From: CAVSWT01 sp963782985
GTDB taxonomy: Bacteria > Bacteroidota > Ignavibacteria > Ignavibacteriales > Ignavibacteriaceae
Direction: 5' to 3'
DNA: 64,000 nucleotides
Assembly (NCBI GenBank): GCA_963782985.1
Contig: CAWALU010000011.1
Location: forward strand, 121,826-185,825
The position numbers were made by a program, and so were the translations under genes. The notes under the pieces were generated by a model. That model searched no databases and was not told the origin of the DNA. It was given only the letters and a program-made list of their open reading frames with translations. Below, in pieces: positions 9,422-18,381 of this stretch. Each line of letters starts with the position of its first letter. The first letter of the stretch is position 1.

Positions 9422-10791
9422 TGTTTAAGAATATTAAAAAAGTACACTTTGTTGGAATCGGCGGAATTGGGATGAGCGGAATCGCTGAAATATTGTTAAG
9501 TCAGGGTTTTGAAATTTCCGGCTCGGATAGAAGCTTAAGCGAAATTACAAATAGGTTAAGCGAACTTGGAATGAAAATTTATGAAGGTCATTCGCCTGAT
9601 AATTTGCGCGACGCCGATGTGCTGGTTTATTCTTCCGCAGTTCATACTGATAACCCTGAAGTGAAAGCTGCAATTGAAAGAAAGATCCCGATTATTAAAC
9701 GTTCGGAAATGTTAGCTGAATGTATGAGAATGAAATACGGGATTGGCATTGCTGGCACGCACGGAAAAACTACTACGACATCGATGGTCGGTTTAACTTT
9801 AACCGCAAGCGGAATTGATCCCACAATAATTGTAGGAGGAAAGTTAAGCGGGCTTGGCGGAACGAACGCGCGGTTAGGCGAAGGCGAATTTATTGTTGTT
9901 GAGGCTGATGAATTCGACAGAACATTTTTAAAGCTTACTCCGACCATTGCGGCGATAACAACCTTGGAAAGCGAACATCTTGATACTTATAAAGACCTCG
10001 ACGATATAAAAAATTCATTTATTGAATTTGCTAATAAAGTTCCGTTCTATGGTTTTATAATTATTTGTCTGGATGAGCCAGCCTTGCAGGATATAATTCC
10101 AAGACTTAATAAAAAAATTATTACTTACGGACTTACTACTCAAGCTGATATTAGAGCTGTGGATATTTCTCATTCAGATTTCACAAGTACATTTAGCGTG
10201 AATTATTTTGGAGAAATTTTAGGAAGCATTACTTTAAAAGTCCCCGGAATTCACAACGTAAAAAATTCATTAGTCGCCGTGGGCATTGCTAAAAAACTTG
10301 ATATAAGTTTTGAAGTAATTAAAAAAGCGCTCGAATCTTTTTCAGGCGTGTACAGAAGATTTGAAATAAAATACGACAAAGAAATTTTAGTGGTTGACGA
10401 CTACGCTCATCATCCAACTGAAACCAGCGTAACATTAGCCGGCATTCGTTCAGGCTGGAACAGAAGATTGGTAGCGGTATTTCAGCCGCATCTTTATTCC
10501 CGCACCAGAGATTTTTATCAGGAGTTTGGAAGATCATTTTTAAATTCAGATGTTTTTATTTGCACCGATGTTTATCCGGCTCGTGAAGATCCAATTGAAG
10601 GAATTTCAGGACAGTTGATTGCAGACGTTGCAAAAAAATTAGGACACAAAAACGTTTTGTATGTTCCCGACAAAAATGATCTTCCAAATAAATTAATGGA
10701 ATTGAAAAAAGATAACGACATTATTGTTACTATGGGCGCGGGCGATATTTGGCGATACGGAGAGAAGTTTGTTGAAGAACTTAAAAAATAA
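9421..10791 (+). CDS. murC: UDP-N-acetylmuramate--L-alanine ligase
   Basis: Cytoplasmic Mur ligase adding L-Ala to UDP-MurNAc. 456 residues. Visible are the N-terminal HFVGIGGIGMSGIAEIL dinucleotide-like fold, GSDRS, VYSSAV, the ATP loop GIAGTHGKTTTTSM near residue 112 (GTHGKT is the MurC form of the loop), EADEFDRTFL, and the C-domain DDYAHHPTE and FQPHLYSRT motifs. It starts within the stop of the preceding membrane gene. In this cluster murC is followed directly by ftsQ; no murB or ddl lies between them. Confidence 0.98.
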   Translation: MFKNIKKVHFVGIGGIGMSGIAEILLSQGFEISGSDRSLSEITNRLSELGMKIYEGHSPDNLRDADVLVYSSAVHTDNPEVKAAIERKIPIIKRSEMLAECMRMKYGIGIAGTHGKTTTTSMVGLTLTASGIDPTIIVGGKLSGLGGTNARLGEGEFIVVEADEFDRTFLKLTPTIAAITTLESEHLDTYKDLDDIKNSFIEFANKVPFYGFIIICLDEPALQDIIPRLNKKIITYGLTTQADIRAVDISHSDFTSTFSVNYFGEILGSITLKVPGIHNVKNSLVAVGIAKKLDISFEVIKKALESFSGVYRRFEIKYDKEILVVDDYAHHPTETSVTLAGIRSGWNRRLVAVFQPHLYSRTRDFYQEFGRSFLNSDVFICTDVYPAREDPIEGISGQLIADVAKKLGHKNVLYVPDKNDLPNKLMELKKDNDIIVTMGAGDIWRYGEKFVEELKK

Positions 10792-10797
10792 ATTTGT

Positions 10798-11568
10798 ATG
10801 TCTGAAAAAAAAGATAAAATATTAGGAACAGTACTTTTTGTTTTATTAATTTCACTTTTAATTTTTTTTACTTTTATGCTTAACGACAAAACCGAAGATA
10901 AAAAAATTCAAATGATAAAAATTAGCGGAAATAATTTGCTTCCCGAAAGCGAGTATCTTCATTTTACAAAACTTGACGACGTATCATCTTATAAAGATTT
11001 AACATTATCATTTATAAAAGATAGATTTGAAAAGCATCCTTATGTAGAAACTGCTAACGTTGAGTTTGAAAGTAAAAATTTAGTTTCGGTGGAAATTATT
11101 GAAAAGAAAATAAAAGCCGTTTTGCTTGATGGAGAAGAACCTCAATTTATTACTGAAGATTTTCAAGTCGTTCCTTATTATGCAAACACAAAATTTGTTG
11201 ATTACCCGATCGTCAGTAATTTAAAAGAAAAAGCTAACATTAAACCTTTGGAAATTTTAAGAAACGAAGATACTAAACGCGCATTCCGAATTATTGAAGC
11301 AGTTAAATTGACCAATTCAAATATTTTAAAAAGATTATCCGAAATTAACTTGCGAAACGGCGGAGATATTATTCTAACGTTTTCAGGTCTAAAACCGGCG
11401 GTAATTTTCGGAAGGGGAGAGGAAGCAAAAAAAATGGTTTACCTCGAAATACTATGGGAAGGTAAAATCGAATCTAAAGTGGATATAAATAAAAGCGATT
11501 ACATTGATTTACGTTTTGCCAACGAAGTTTTTCTTGGCAATGCTGATAGAGCGAGTTTAATGGAATGA
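10798..11568 (+). CDS. ftsQ: cell division protein FtsQ/DivIB
   Basis: Bitopic division protein linking early and late divisome components. The 256-residue protein has a short cytoplasmic N-terminus, one membrane helix (about residues 11-27), then a POTRA-like domain (IQMIKISGNNLLPESEYLHF) with the segment FEKHPYVETANVEF, followed by the beta domain and a C-terminus suited to FtsA/FtsZ-region neighbours. Sequence identity in this family is low; the call rests on architecture and on the murC-ftsQ-ftsA-ftsZ order. Stop overlaps the ftsA start (ATGA). Confidence 0.92.
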   Translation: MSEKKDKILGTVLFVLLISLLIFFTFMLNDKTEDKKIQMIKISGNNLLPESEYLHFTKLDDVSSYKDLTLSFIKDRFEKHPYVETANVEFESKNLVSVEIIEKKIKAVLLDGEEPQFITEDFQVVPYYANTKFVDYPIVSNLKEKANIKPLEILRNEDTKRAFRIIEAVKLTNSNILKRLSEINLRNGGDIILTFSGLKPAVIFGRGEEAKKMVYLEILWEGKIESKVDINKSDYIDLRFANEVFLGNADRASLME

Positions 11569-12812
11569 AAAAAAATATAATTGCAGGATTAGATTTAGGA
11601 ACCACAAAAGTCTGCGCGGTTATTGCCGAGAAGACCGACAACAACCGGATTGATATTTTAGGTTTCGGCGTGGCGGTTTCCGAAGGCTTGCATAAAGGCT
11701 TGGTGGCAAATATCGGAAAGACCGCCGAAGGAATTAGAACTGCCGTTCAAATTGCATCCAACAGAGCGGGTTTTGACATAACTACAATCAACGTTGGCGT
11801 TGCAGGCGAACATATTACCAGTATGCGCCATAGAAATTATGTAACAATAAATAGCGAAGATAAAGAAATTACAAAAGCTGATCTCGACAGATTAGAAGCT
11901 GACGTTAGAACAATTCGTATTCCGTCTGATAGACAAATTCTTCATATAATTCCTGAAGAATTTTCAGTTGACTATCAAAGCGGTATTGAAAATCCAATTG
12001 GTATGTCCGGATCAAGATTAGAGGCGACAAATCATATTGTGCTTGCTTCAATTCCTGCAATACAAAATATTAAAAAATCTGTTGAACGAGCCGGGCTGCA
12101 GGTGCAGGATTATATTCTTCAGCCTATCGCTTCAAGCTCTTCAATTTTGGAAGAGAGCGAAAAAGATTTAGGCGTGGCTTTAATTGATATCGGCGGCGGC
12201 ACCACCGACTTAGCGCTTTTTCATAACAAAACTATTAAGCATACAAAAGTTATTGGAGTTGCTGGAAACCAGGTTACAAATGATATTAGAGAATCTTTAG
12301 GCGTTGTAACAGAAGAAGCCGAAAAATTAAAAAAAGAATTTGGCTACGCTTCTGAAAGCGCCATTATTAAAGATGAAGATATTTTGATTAGAGGGGTGGG
12401 CGCAAGAGGCAATACTAAAATTCCGGTTAGCCTTTTAACGCAAATTATAAGTTTAAGAATGCGCGAGTTATTTACTTTAATAGATAATGAAATTAGAAGC
12501 GCCGGATTTAAAAATAAAATTAAAGCCGGAATAGTTTTAACCGGCGGAGGAAGCCTATTACGCGGAAGCGTTGAGTTGGCTGAAGAAGTTTTTGGTTTAC
12601 CAACAAGAATTGGAGTGCCTCAAGAACTGGGCGAAGGACTGTCTAACGAAATTGAAAGCCCTGAGTTTGCAACCGTTGCAGGATTAATTCGCGGAGTGCC
12701 GGGCGGTAAATCAAGCGAGTATCAATTATTAATTAAACCCAAAAAAGATAAATCAAAAACTAAAATATCGGTCTTCGTAAAACGAGTTCAACAATTTTTT
12801 GATGAATTATAA
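11565..12812 (+). CDS. ftsA: cell division protein FtsA
   Basis: Actin-like ATPase that tethers FtsZ filaments to the membrane. At 415 residues it shows the phosphate-1 loop AGLDLGTTKVCAV at the N-terminus, the SHS2/1C region (DITTINVGVAGEHI), phosphate-2 IDIGGGTTDLALF and the adenosine motif GIVLTGGGSLLRG. The C-terminus ends in a basic amphipathic stretch (SVFVKRVQQFFDEL) matching the membrane-targeting helix of the family. Starts by ATGA overlap with ftsQ; 23 bases separate it from ftsZ. Confidence 0.98.
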   Translation: MKKNIIAGLDLGTTKVCAVIAEKTDNNRIDILGFGVAVSEGLHKGLVANIGKTAEGIRTAVQIASNRAGFDITTINVGVAGEHITSMRHRNYVTINSEDKEITKADLDRLEADVRTIRIPSDRQILHIIPEEFSVDYQSGIENPIGMSGSRLEATNHIVLASIPAIQNIKKSVERAGLQVQDYILQPIASSSSILEESEKDLGVALIDIGGGTTDLALFHNKTIKHTKVIGVAGNQVTNDIRESLGVVTEEAEKLKKEFGYASESAIIKDEDILIRGVGARGNTKIPVSLLTQIISLRMRELFTLIDNEIRSAGFKNKIKAGIVLTGGGSLLRGSVELAEEVFGLPTRIGVPQELGEGLSNEIESPEFATVAGLIRGVPGGKSSEYQLLIKPKKDKSKTKISVFVKRVQQFFDEL

Positions 12813-12823
12813 AAAACCTAATT

Positions 12824-12829
12824 AGGAGG
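12824..12829 (+). promoter_or_regulatory. strong Shine-Dalgarno of ftsZ
   Basis: AGGAGG lies six bases before the ftsZ ATG. Most genes in the cluster rely on stop/start overlap and have weak or no visible Shine-Dalgarno; ftsZ has a near-perfect one, consistent with its need for much higher expression. Confidence 0.85.
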
Positions 12830-12835
12830 ATTACT

Positions 12836-14125
12836 ATGTCTCGATTCGCAACCATCGACAGAGCTAAACCAATGTCTGCAGTTTTAAAAGTTGTAGGTAT
12901 TGGAGGCGGCGGCTGTAACGCTATTGAAAGCATGATTACGCGCGGCTTAACCGGAGTTGAATATATTGCGGTAAATACCGACGCTCAAGTTCTTAACAGC
13001 AGCAGCGCAACGCACAAAATACAAGTTGGGATGAGCATTACGCGCGGGCTAGGCGCAGGCGCCGATCCTAATGTAGGTAAAAAATCTTTAGAAGAAGACA
13101 GAGAAAAGATTGCGGAGATTCTTGCAGGCAGCGATATGGTTTTTGTAACCGCAGGCATGGGCGGCGGCACCGGCACTGGAGGCGCGCCTGTTATTGCTTC
13201 AATTGCAAAAAGCATCGGCTCATTAGTAGTCGGAATTGTTACCAAGCCTTTTAGGTGGGAAGGTAAAAAGAGAATGCTGAATGCCGAAACAGGAATACAG
13301 GAATTAAAACAGCATGTTGATAGTTTAATTGTTATTCCTAATGAAAGACTGCTAAATATTATTGATAAAAATATGAATGCGTTTGCGGCTTTCGATAAAC
13401 CCAATGAAGTGCTTTATGAAGCTACCAGAGGCATTGCCGATATAATTACGGTGGAAGGATTAATTAACGTTGACTTTGCCGATGTTAGATCAGTGATGAA
13501 CCAAAGCGGCGAAGCTTTAATGGGATGCGGAATTGCCAGCGGTGAAAACAGAGCGATTGAAGCCGCACAAAAAGCTATTTCAAGTCCGCTGTTAGAAGGT
13601 ATAAATATTAAAGGCGCTAAAAGCGTTCTGTTGAATGTTACTGGTTCCAGCAATCTTACTATGCAGGAAATTAACGAAGGGAACAATGTTATTTTTGACG
13701 CCGCCGGCGAAGAAGCAAATGTAATTTTCGGCTGCGTAAGAAAAGAAGAGATGAATGATTATGTCTCTTACACAGTTATAGCAACAGGATTTGACGGCGC
13801 GCAAAAAGTATATTCAACAAAAAATTCAAAATCGCAGACCACTCCTCAAAAAGAAAAAGATATTTACAGAGGCGGATTTGCTTTCTTAGAAAATAAAGAT
13901 GTTGATTCTGAAGATTTAGATGTGCCGACAATCTTAAGAGTTAAAAGTCCTAAATCTACTTTAGAGACAAAAGACAACAACGAAGAAGCATTGCCAACCA
14001 GCGGTTTTAAATTTGACGATTCAAGATATAACTGGAATAAAGATAGAAAAGAAAAAGCTAACATAGAAAAAGATAATAATGATGAAGAAGATAGTTCTTC
14101 ATTTTTGCGAATGATTATGGATTAA
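12836..14125 (+). CDS. ftsZ: cell division protein FtsZ
   Basis: Tubulin-like GTPase that forms the Z-ring. 429 residues. N-terminal KVVGIGGGGCNAI, NTDAQVL, the tubulin signature GGGTGTGGAPVIA near residues 107-119, and the T7 loop NVDFADVRSVM are all intact. After the conserved core (to about residue 325) comes an acidic linker and the C-terminal conserved peptide SSSFLRMIMD, comparable to the FLR-containing peptide that binds FtsA. Last large gene of the dcw cluster. Confidence 0.99.
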   Translation: MSRFATIDRAKPMSAVLKVVGIGGGGCNAIESMITRGLTGVEYIAVNTDAQVLNSSSATHKIQVGMSITRGLGAGADPNVGKKSLEEDREKIAEILAGSDMVFVTAGMGGGTGTGGAPVIASIAKSIGSLVVGIVTKPFRWEGKKRMLNAETGIQELKQHVDSLIVIPNERLLNIIDKNMNAFAAFDKPNEVLYEATRGIADIITVEGLINVDFADVRSVMNQSGEALMGCGIASGENRAIEAAQKAISSPLLEGINIKGAKSVLLNVTGSSNLTMQEINEGNNVIFDAAGEEANVIFGCVRKEEMNDYVSYTVIATGFDGAQKVYSTKNSKSQTTPQKEKDIYRGGFAFLENKDVDSEDLDVPTILRVKSPKSTLETKDNNEEALPTSGFKFDDSRYNWNKDRKEKANIEKDNNDEEDSSSFLRMIMD

Positions 14126-14184
14126 CTAATCATCAAAAATAAATAGTTGACGTTTGACCAACATCAATGTTAAGGAGTTCGCTT

Positions 14185-14313
14185 ATGAACTTTCTCGAAA
14201 TTTGCGGCGTTGTGTTTATTGCTGTAATTATTATAAATGGGCTGGTAGGATTTATCGCCTTAAAATCTGCAAAAAGCATTAATGAAGATTCGAAAATAAC
14301 ACAGCTTACATAA
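14185..14313 (+). CDS. 42-residue single-helix membrane protein downstream of ftsZ
   Basis: Short ORF with a good Shine-Dalgarno (AAGGAG at 14172-14177) and an ATG eight bases later. It encodes an N-terminal MNFLEICG, one clear membrane helix (VVFIAVIIINGLVGFIAL) and a polar tail with SAKSINEDSKITQ. It follows ftsZ by 59 bases on the same strand, so it may be read from the same transcript. I do not recognise a family. The ribosome site and the clean helix make it more likely to be real than chance. Confidence 0.6.
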   Translation: MNFLEICGVVFIAVIIINGLVGFIALKSAKSINEDSKITQLT

Positions 14314-14331
14314 ACGAATTTCTATATTTTA

Positions 14332-14547
14332 TTATTCGTCGCTGGGTCTAGATTCGATAGAAACGGAATTTTCTTCTTCCACACTTTCCACATTATTATC
14401 TACTGTAATAATTATTCTGTTGGGGCGGCAGCAAATACTGCAGTCTTCCACAAAATCCTGCTTACCATTAATTGTTAAATCAACCCAAACAAAATTTTTT
14501 ACGCCGCAATATTGGCATACCCACGATAGTTCATCATCTGTTTGCAT
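14332..14547 (-). CDS. CPXCG-type cysteine-rich zinc-ribbon protein
   Basis: A 71-residue protein with two cysteine pairs: CQYCG at residues 10-14 and CSICC at about 36-40, followed by RPNRIIITVD. This layout matches the small CPXCG-motif family (usually CPYCG then EDCxVCCRPI), presumed to bind one zinc ion; function unknown. The acidic C-terminus is variable in the family. It lies convergent to the ftsZ side and upstream (in its own direction) has an A/T-rich leader with a GGAGAA ribosome site. Confidence 0.85.
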   Translation of the reverse strand: MQTDDELSWVCQYCGVKNFVWVDLTINGKQDFVEDCSICCRPNRIIITVDNNVESVEEENSVSIESRPSDE

Positions 14548-14643
14548 AACATCTTCTCCTAAAACTAAATTAAACTTAACCCCAATTTATTAATAATTTT
14601 ATTAGAGTAAATACCAAACAATTTCTATTTCCATAAATATTTT

Positions 14644-15141
14644 TTATTTCATATTTACGTACTGAGTGGGAAAATCTAATTCAGCATCCTTTACCATTTG
14701 AATTACAGTTTGCAAATCGTCAATCTTTGCGCCCTGGACTCTCACTTGTTCATCTTGAATTTGAGCGTTTACTTTTAACTTCGATTCTTTAATAAGCGAA
14801 GTAATTTTTTTTGCGTTCTCTTTTGAGATACCGCTTTGAAGATCAATCTTTTGTTTTACTCTTCCCCCGGAAGCTGTTTCGGATTCATTCATTTTTAATA
14901 CTTTGATTGAAATTCCTCTTTTTATAAATTTCGATTGAAGAATGTCAACGCTTGCCTTTAACGCATAATCATCTTTAGAGTTTATATTTATTAACTTATC
15001 TTTTTTATTTAATTCTATTGTAGTGTGAGAATCTTTTAAATCGTAACGCTGATTAATTTCTTTAATAGCCTGGTTTACCGCGTTATCGGTTTCCTGAAGA
15101 TCAATTTCAGAAACAATGTCAAACGAATGATTTTGTGCCAT
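14644..15141 (-). CDS. yajQ: YajQ family nucleotide-binding protein (UPF0234)
   Basis: A 165-residue cytoplasmic protein. The N-terminus HSFDIVSEIDLQETDNAV, then INQRYDLKDS, and the C-terminal QVRVQGAKIDDLQTVIQ are signature segments of the YajQ/UPF0234 family, which has two RNP-like folds. Some members bind cyclic di-GMP or nucleic acids; the role here is not predictable. Divergent from the glycosyltransferase gene across 161 bases that must hold both promoters. Confidence 0.93.
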   Translation of the reverse strand: MAQNHSFDIVSEIDLQETDNAVNQAIKEINQRYDLKDSHTTIELNKKDKLININSKDDYALKASVDILQSKFIKRGISIKVLKMNESETASGGRVKQKIDLQSGISKENAKKITSLIKESKLKVNAQIQDEQVRVQGAKIDDLQTVIQMVKDAELDFPTQYVNMK

Positions 15142-15302
15142 TGATAGACCTGTTAATTTTTAAAATTATTGCTTGAGCCGAATGTATAATTTGATTTTAT
15201 AAGTGTCAAGATTTTAAAATTATATTTCAGTAAAAGAAGAATAGCCTCACATAAATTTAATATTTTATGGTAAGCATTTTATTATTTTTTTAAGACTAAT
15301 AA

Positions 15303-16433
15303 ATGAATTTTAAAACTCCAGCGCGGCTATCTATAATAATTCCGTGCTACAATGAAGCAGCCACGTTAGAAAAATGCGTTGAAAAAGTTTTGGCGATTGA
15401 AGATGAACATCTAAATTTAGAAATAATAATAGTTGATGACTGCTCAACCGATGAAAGCGTTGTTATTGGCGAGAAACTTGCTGAAAAATATTTCTCAAAT
15501 AAAATTTATTTCAGACATAAAATAAATAAAGGCAAAGGTGCAGCGTTAAGAACCGGTTTTGAAAAGGCGGGCGGAGAAATTATAGCAATTCAAGATGCTG
15601 ATTTGGAATATGATCCCAACGAACTTAAAAAGTTAATACTTCCAATAATTAATGATGAAGCCGAAGTGGTTCTCGGTTCGCGTTTTTTAACTGATAGACC
15701 GCATAGAGTTTTATATTTCTGGCATTCGCTGGGGAATAAATTTTTAACTTTTCTCTCCAATATGTTTACCGATTTAAATTTAACCGATATGGAAACATGC
15801 TATAAAGTTTTCCGAAGCGATATTATTAAGTCTGTGCTAATTGAGGAAGATAGATTTGGTTTCGAACCTGAAATAATTGCTAAAATTTCCCAAATGCGTG
15901 TGCGAATTTTTGAAATGGGAATATCGTATTACGGCAGAACTTATGAAGAAGGGAAAAAGATAGGCTTTAAAGATGGCTTGCGGACTTTGTACTGCATTTT
16001 CAAATACAATGCTCACAAAGCGCCATTGCCAATTCAGCTTATGATTTATTTTTTCGCCGGCGGTTTCGCTTCATTGATTAATGTGATTTTGTTTTTAATG
16101 ATTTATCAGTCTAGTCAAAATGTTTTTTATGCAGCACCCGTTTCTTTTTTTGCAGCGGCAGTTATTAATTATTTGATAATTACACAAATTCTTTTTAGGC
16201 ATAAAGCGAAATGGAAGTCATCAACAGAAATTATAATTTATCTTGCAGTTGTTTTTCTTGTTGGTTTGTTTGATTTGTTCGTTACAAAATTTTTACTGGA
16301 GATGGGCTGGCTGCCGGTAATCTCTAAAATAACGGCAAATATTTTAGGATTTATTTTAAATTTTAGCGGGCGAAAATTTATTGTTTTTCCTGAATCTTCA
16401 AGCGGACCCTGGCAGCCGCAAATAAAGAAATGA
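15303..16433 (+). CDS. glycosyltransferase family 2 fused to a GtrA-like membrane domain
   Basis: Residues 1-230 are a DPM1-like GT2 domain: LSIIIPCYNEAATLEKCVEKVL, IIVDDCSTDES, NKGKGAALRTGF, and the metal-binding QDADLEYDPNELKKL, with VLGSRF. Residues 240-365 form four membrane helices of the GtrA type. Such fusions transfer a sugar to polyprenyl phosphate and help flip or retain the lipid-linked sugar, typically for lipid or protein glycosylation. The gene is followed after eight bases by a polytopic GT-C-like protein that could use the lipid-linked sugar, which suggests a two-gene pathway. Confidence 0.92.
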   Translation: MNFKTPARLSIIIPCYNEAATLEKCVEKVLAIEDEHLNLEIIIVDDCSTDESVVIGEKLAEKYFSNKIYFRHKINKGKGAALRTGFEKAGGEIIAIQDADLEYDPNELKKLILPIINDEAEVVLGSRFLTDRPHRVLYFWHSLGNKFLTFLSNMFTDLNLTDMETCYKVFRSDIIKSVLIEEDRFGFEPEIIAKISQMRVRIFEMGISYYGRTYEEGKKIGFKDGLRTLYCIFKYNAHKAPLPIQLMIYFFAGGFASLINVILFLMIYQSSQNVFYAAPVSFFAAAVINYLIITQILFRHKAKWKSSTEIIIYLAVVFLVGLFDLFVTKFLLEMGWLPVISKITANILGFILNFSGRKFIVFPESSSGPWQPQIKK

Positions 16434-16441
16434 AATAACAA

Positions 16442-17953
16442 TTGACTAAATCCTCTATTTATTCTAAATATAAAATTTTATTAATTGGAATAATTATATT
16501 CATAATTTTATATGGAATTATAAATTCATTTCTCCTTACAAAATTCTCATCTTTTGATGAAGATGAATTTCAGCATGTTCATATTGCGTGGAATATTTTT
16601 AATGGTAAAATTTTATATAAAGATTTTTTTGAACATCACGGTCCAATTTATTCTTTATTAAACGGATTAATTTTTAAGAGCTATAATTTATCGCCTTCCT
16701 TTAACTCGATTTTTATTTTAAGATATATAAGCTTTGTCTGCATGCTGGCGCTGCTATTAATTAGTTTTTTAATCGGTAAAGAATTCTTCAAATCTAGTTT
16801 ATGGGGGATAATTTCCGTCGCCATTCTTTCAAGTTTAATTTTTTTCCAGGATTCTGCGACAGAAATTAGACCCGATATAATCCAAAATATTTTTTGGCTT
16901 ACCGGCTTTTTACTTTTGCTGAAAAGCTTATCACACTACTCTAGTTTGAAAAATTATTTTGCCGGGATATTTTTCGGGTTGGCAATTCTTACAAATTCAA
17001 AAGCCGCGCTGGGTCCTTTTGCGGTAATAATATTTTTTTTGGTTTTTTATTTTTTAAAAAAATCAGAATTGAAAAAAATATTAAAATCCATTTCATTATT
17101 ATTTATTGGGGGTATTACTTCATTCATTCTAATTTCAGTATACTTTATAATTAATAAATCATTTACCGAATTTCTATTTTATAATTTTGAATTCAACTTA
17201 ATTGCCATATTAAAATATCACTCGCAGCAAGCGCCATATTATGTTAAACAAATGATTTTTAAGCAGCCTGTGTTTTTAATTTTCACCTTAATTGGAATTT
17301 ATCTACTTGGTAAGAAAATAGTTCAAAATTATAAAAGTGATTTTATTGATCACTCAAAAGCAGAATTGTATTTATTAGTGGTTTCTGTAGTCACTGCATT
17401 CAGCGCATTGCTTGGCATGTATATGCAGCACTATTTACAATTTTTAACACTGCTTTCTATTTTCACCGTTTATGCAATAAAGGAATTGTACAGAATTCTT
17501 TACGAAAATAAATTGATATCCCATAAATTAATTTATGTGGTCAGCATATTTATTTTAACATTTAATTTAATTTATGCTGAGTATAAAGAAACTCCTTTGA
17601 AGAAATCGGTAAAGCTTATAAGTCAGGAAAAATTAACTACTTTTATTTTGCAAAATACGAATAGAGCCGAGCCAATATTATTTATCTGGAATAACTGCGG
17701 TGGGTTTATGTTTAATGAGGATATACAATATTATTGGATGGAGAATGAAGGCTTTGGGAAATATTTTAATAAGATAAATGGATATGAAGTCTTTGGTGAT
17801 TCATTAATAACAAACATGAAAACCAAAAAAGTAAATTATATTATTGCAGGCGAAGATGAACTTAAAAATGTTTTATCAAAAGACGCACTATCATACATCA
17901 AAGATAATTACACAGCAAATTATAACGGTTATAAATGCCTTTGGAAAAAATAA
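16442..17953 (+). CDS. GT-C-like polytopic membrane protein, putative glycosyltransferase
   Basis: 503 residues with about ten to twelve membrane helices. An acidic motif in the first periplasmic loop, FDEDEFQHVHIAWNIF, then YKDFFEHHGPIYSLL, resembles the catalytic loop of ArnT/PMT-type (GT39/GT83) polyprenyl-phosphosugar-dependent transferases. The only plausible start is TTG at 16442, just after the upstream GT2-GtrA stop; no ATG precedes the first helix. Inferred partner of the upstream enzyme. Substrate and acceptor unknown. Confidence 0.8.
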   Translation: MTKSSIYSKYKILLIGIIIFIILYGIINSFLLTKFSSFDEDEFQHVHIAWNIFNGKILYKDFFEHHGPIYSLLNGLIFKSYNLSPSFNSIFILRYISFVCMLALLLISFLIGKEFFKSSLWGIISVAILSSLIFFQDSATEIRPDIIQNIFWLTGFLLLLKSLSHYSSLKNYFAGIFFGLAILTNSKAALGPFAVIIFFLVFYFLKKSELKKILKSISLLFIGGITSFILISVYFIINKSFTEFLFYNFEFNLIAILKYHSQQAPYYVKQMIFKQPVFLIFTLIGIYLLGKKIVQNYKSDFIDHSKAELYLLVVSVVTAFSALLGMYMQHYLQFLTLLSIFTVYAIKELYRILYENKLISHKLIYVVSIFILTFNLIYAEYKETPLKKSVKLISQEKLTTFILQNTNRAEPILFIWNNCGGFMFNEDIQYYWMENEGFGKYFNKINGYEVFGDSLITNMKTKKVNYIIAGEDELKNVLSKDALSYIKDNYTANYNGYKCLWKK

Positions 17954-17964
17954 TTATGCAGTTG

Positions 17965-18360
17965 TTATGAGCCTTTTTTAATTTTAATTTTTCTGCCAAA
18001 GTAAGTTAAATCCATAGTAGTATCACTTGTAATTGTTCCAATAAATTTTACATCTCTGCTATCTCTTAGTGAATTAAATTCAATATTTCGATTTGTAAAA
18101 ACTCCGATTATTTGGGAGTCAAAAATATTTGAATCAGGGTAATTTTCGGAACCTTTAAACAAACCGTGATTTACATTCCTATCACTCTGCTGAAGCTGAA
18201 AAGTATGCGTCTCGGCATTTACGTCATGCCAAATATTATCAAAATTAGGAACGAAATCACCACCGGAATCAACCGGGTTTTCATCTGTAGTTGTACAAGA
18301 GCTTAGGCTAAAAAAAATAAAAAAGAATATTATGGAATAAATAATTTTTAAAGCTTTCAT
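17965..18360 (-). CDS. small lipoprotein, unknown function
   Basis: 131-residue protein with a lipoprotein signal: basic MKALK, hydrophobic core and lipobox LSSC with Cys at about residue 22, then TTTDENPVDSGGD. The rest is beta-rich (TFQLQQSDRNVNHGLF; KFIGTITSDTTMDLTYFGRKIKIKK) and looks like a small barrel or META-like domain; I do not recognise it. A Shine-Dalgarno (AGAGGTG) precedes the ATG. Last gene of a three-gene minus-strand set; convergent with the GT-C gene, 11 bases away. Confidence 0.8.
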   Translation of the reverse strand: MKALKIIYSIIFFFIFFSLSSCTTTDENPVDSGGDFVPNFDNIWHDVNAETHTFQLQQSDRNVNHGLFKGSENYPDSNIFDSQIIGVFTNRNIEFNSLRDSRDVKFIGTITSDTTMDLTYFGRKIKIKKGS

Positions 18361-18381
18361 ATTTTCACCTCTTAATTTAAT

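Noticed and set aside
12985..13404. 139-residue minus-strand frame inside ftsZ, and similar long antisense frames inside mur genes and groEL.
   Set aside because: They mirror strong coding bias of the opposite gene and have no ribosome site or family motif.
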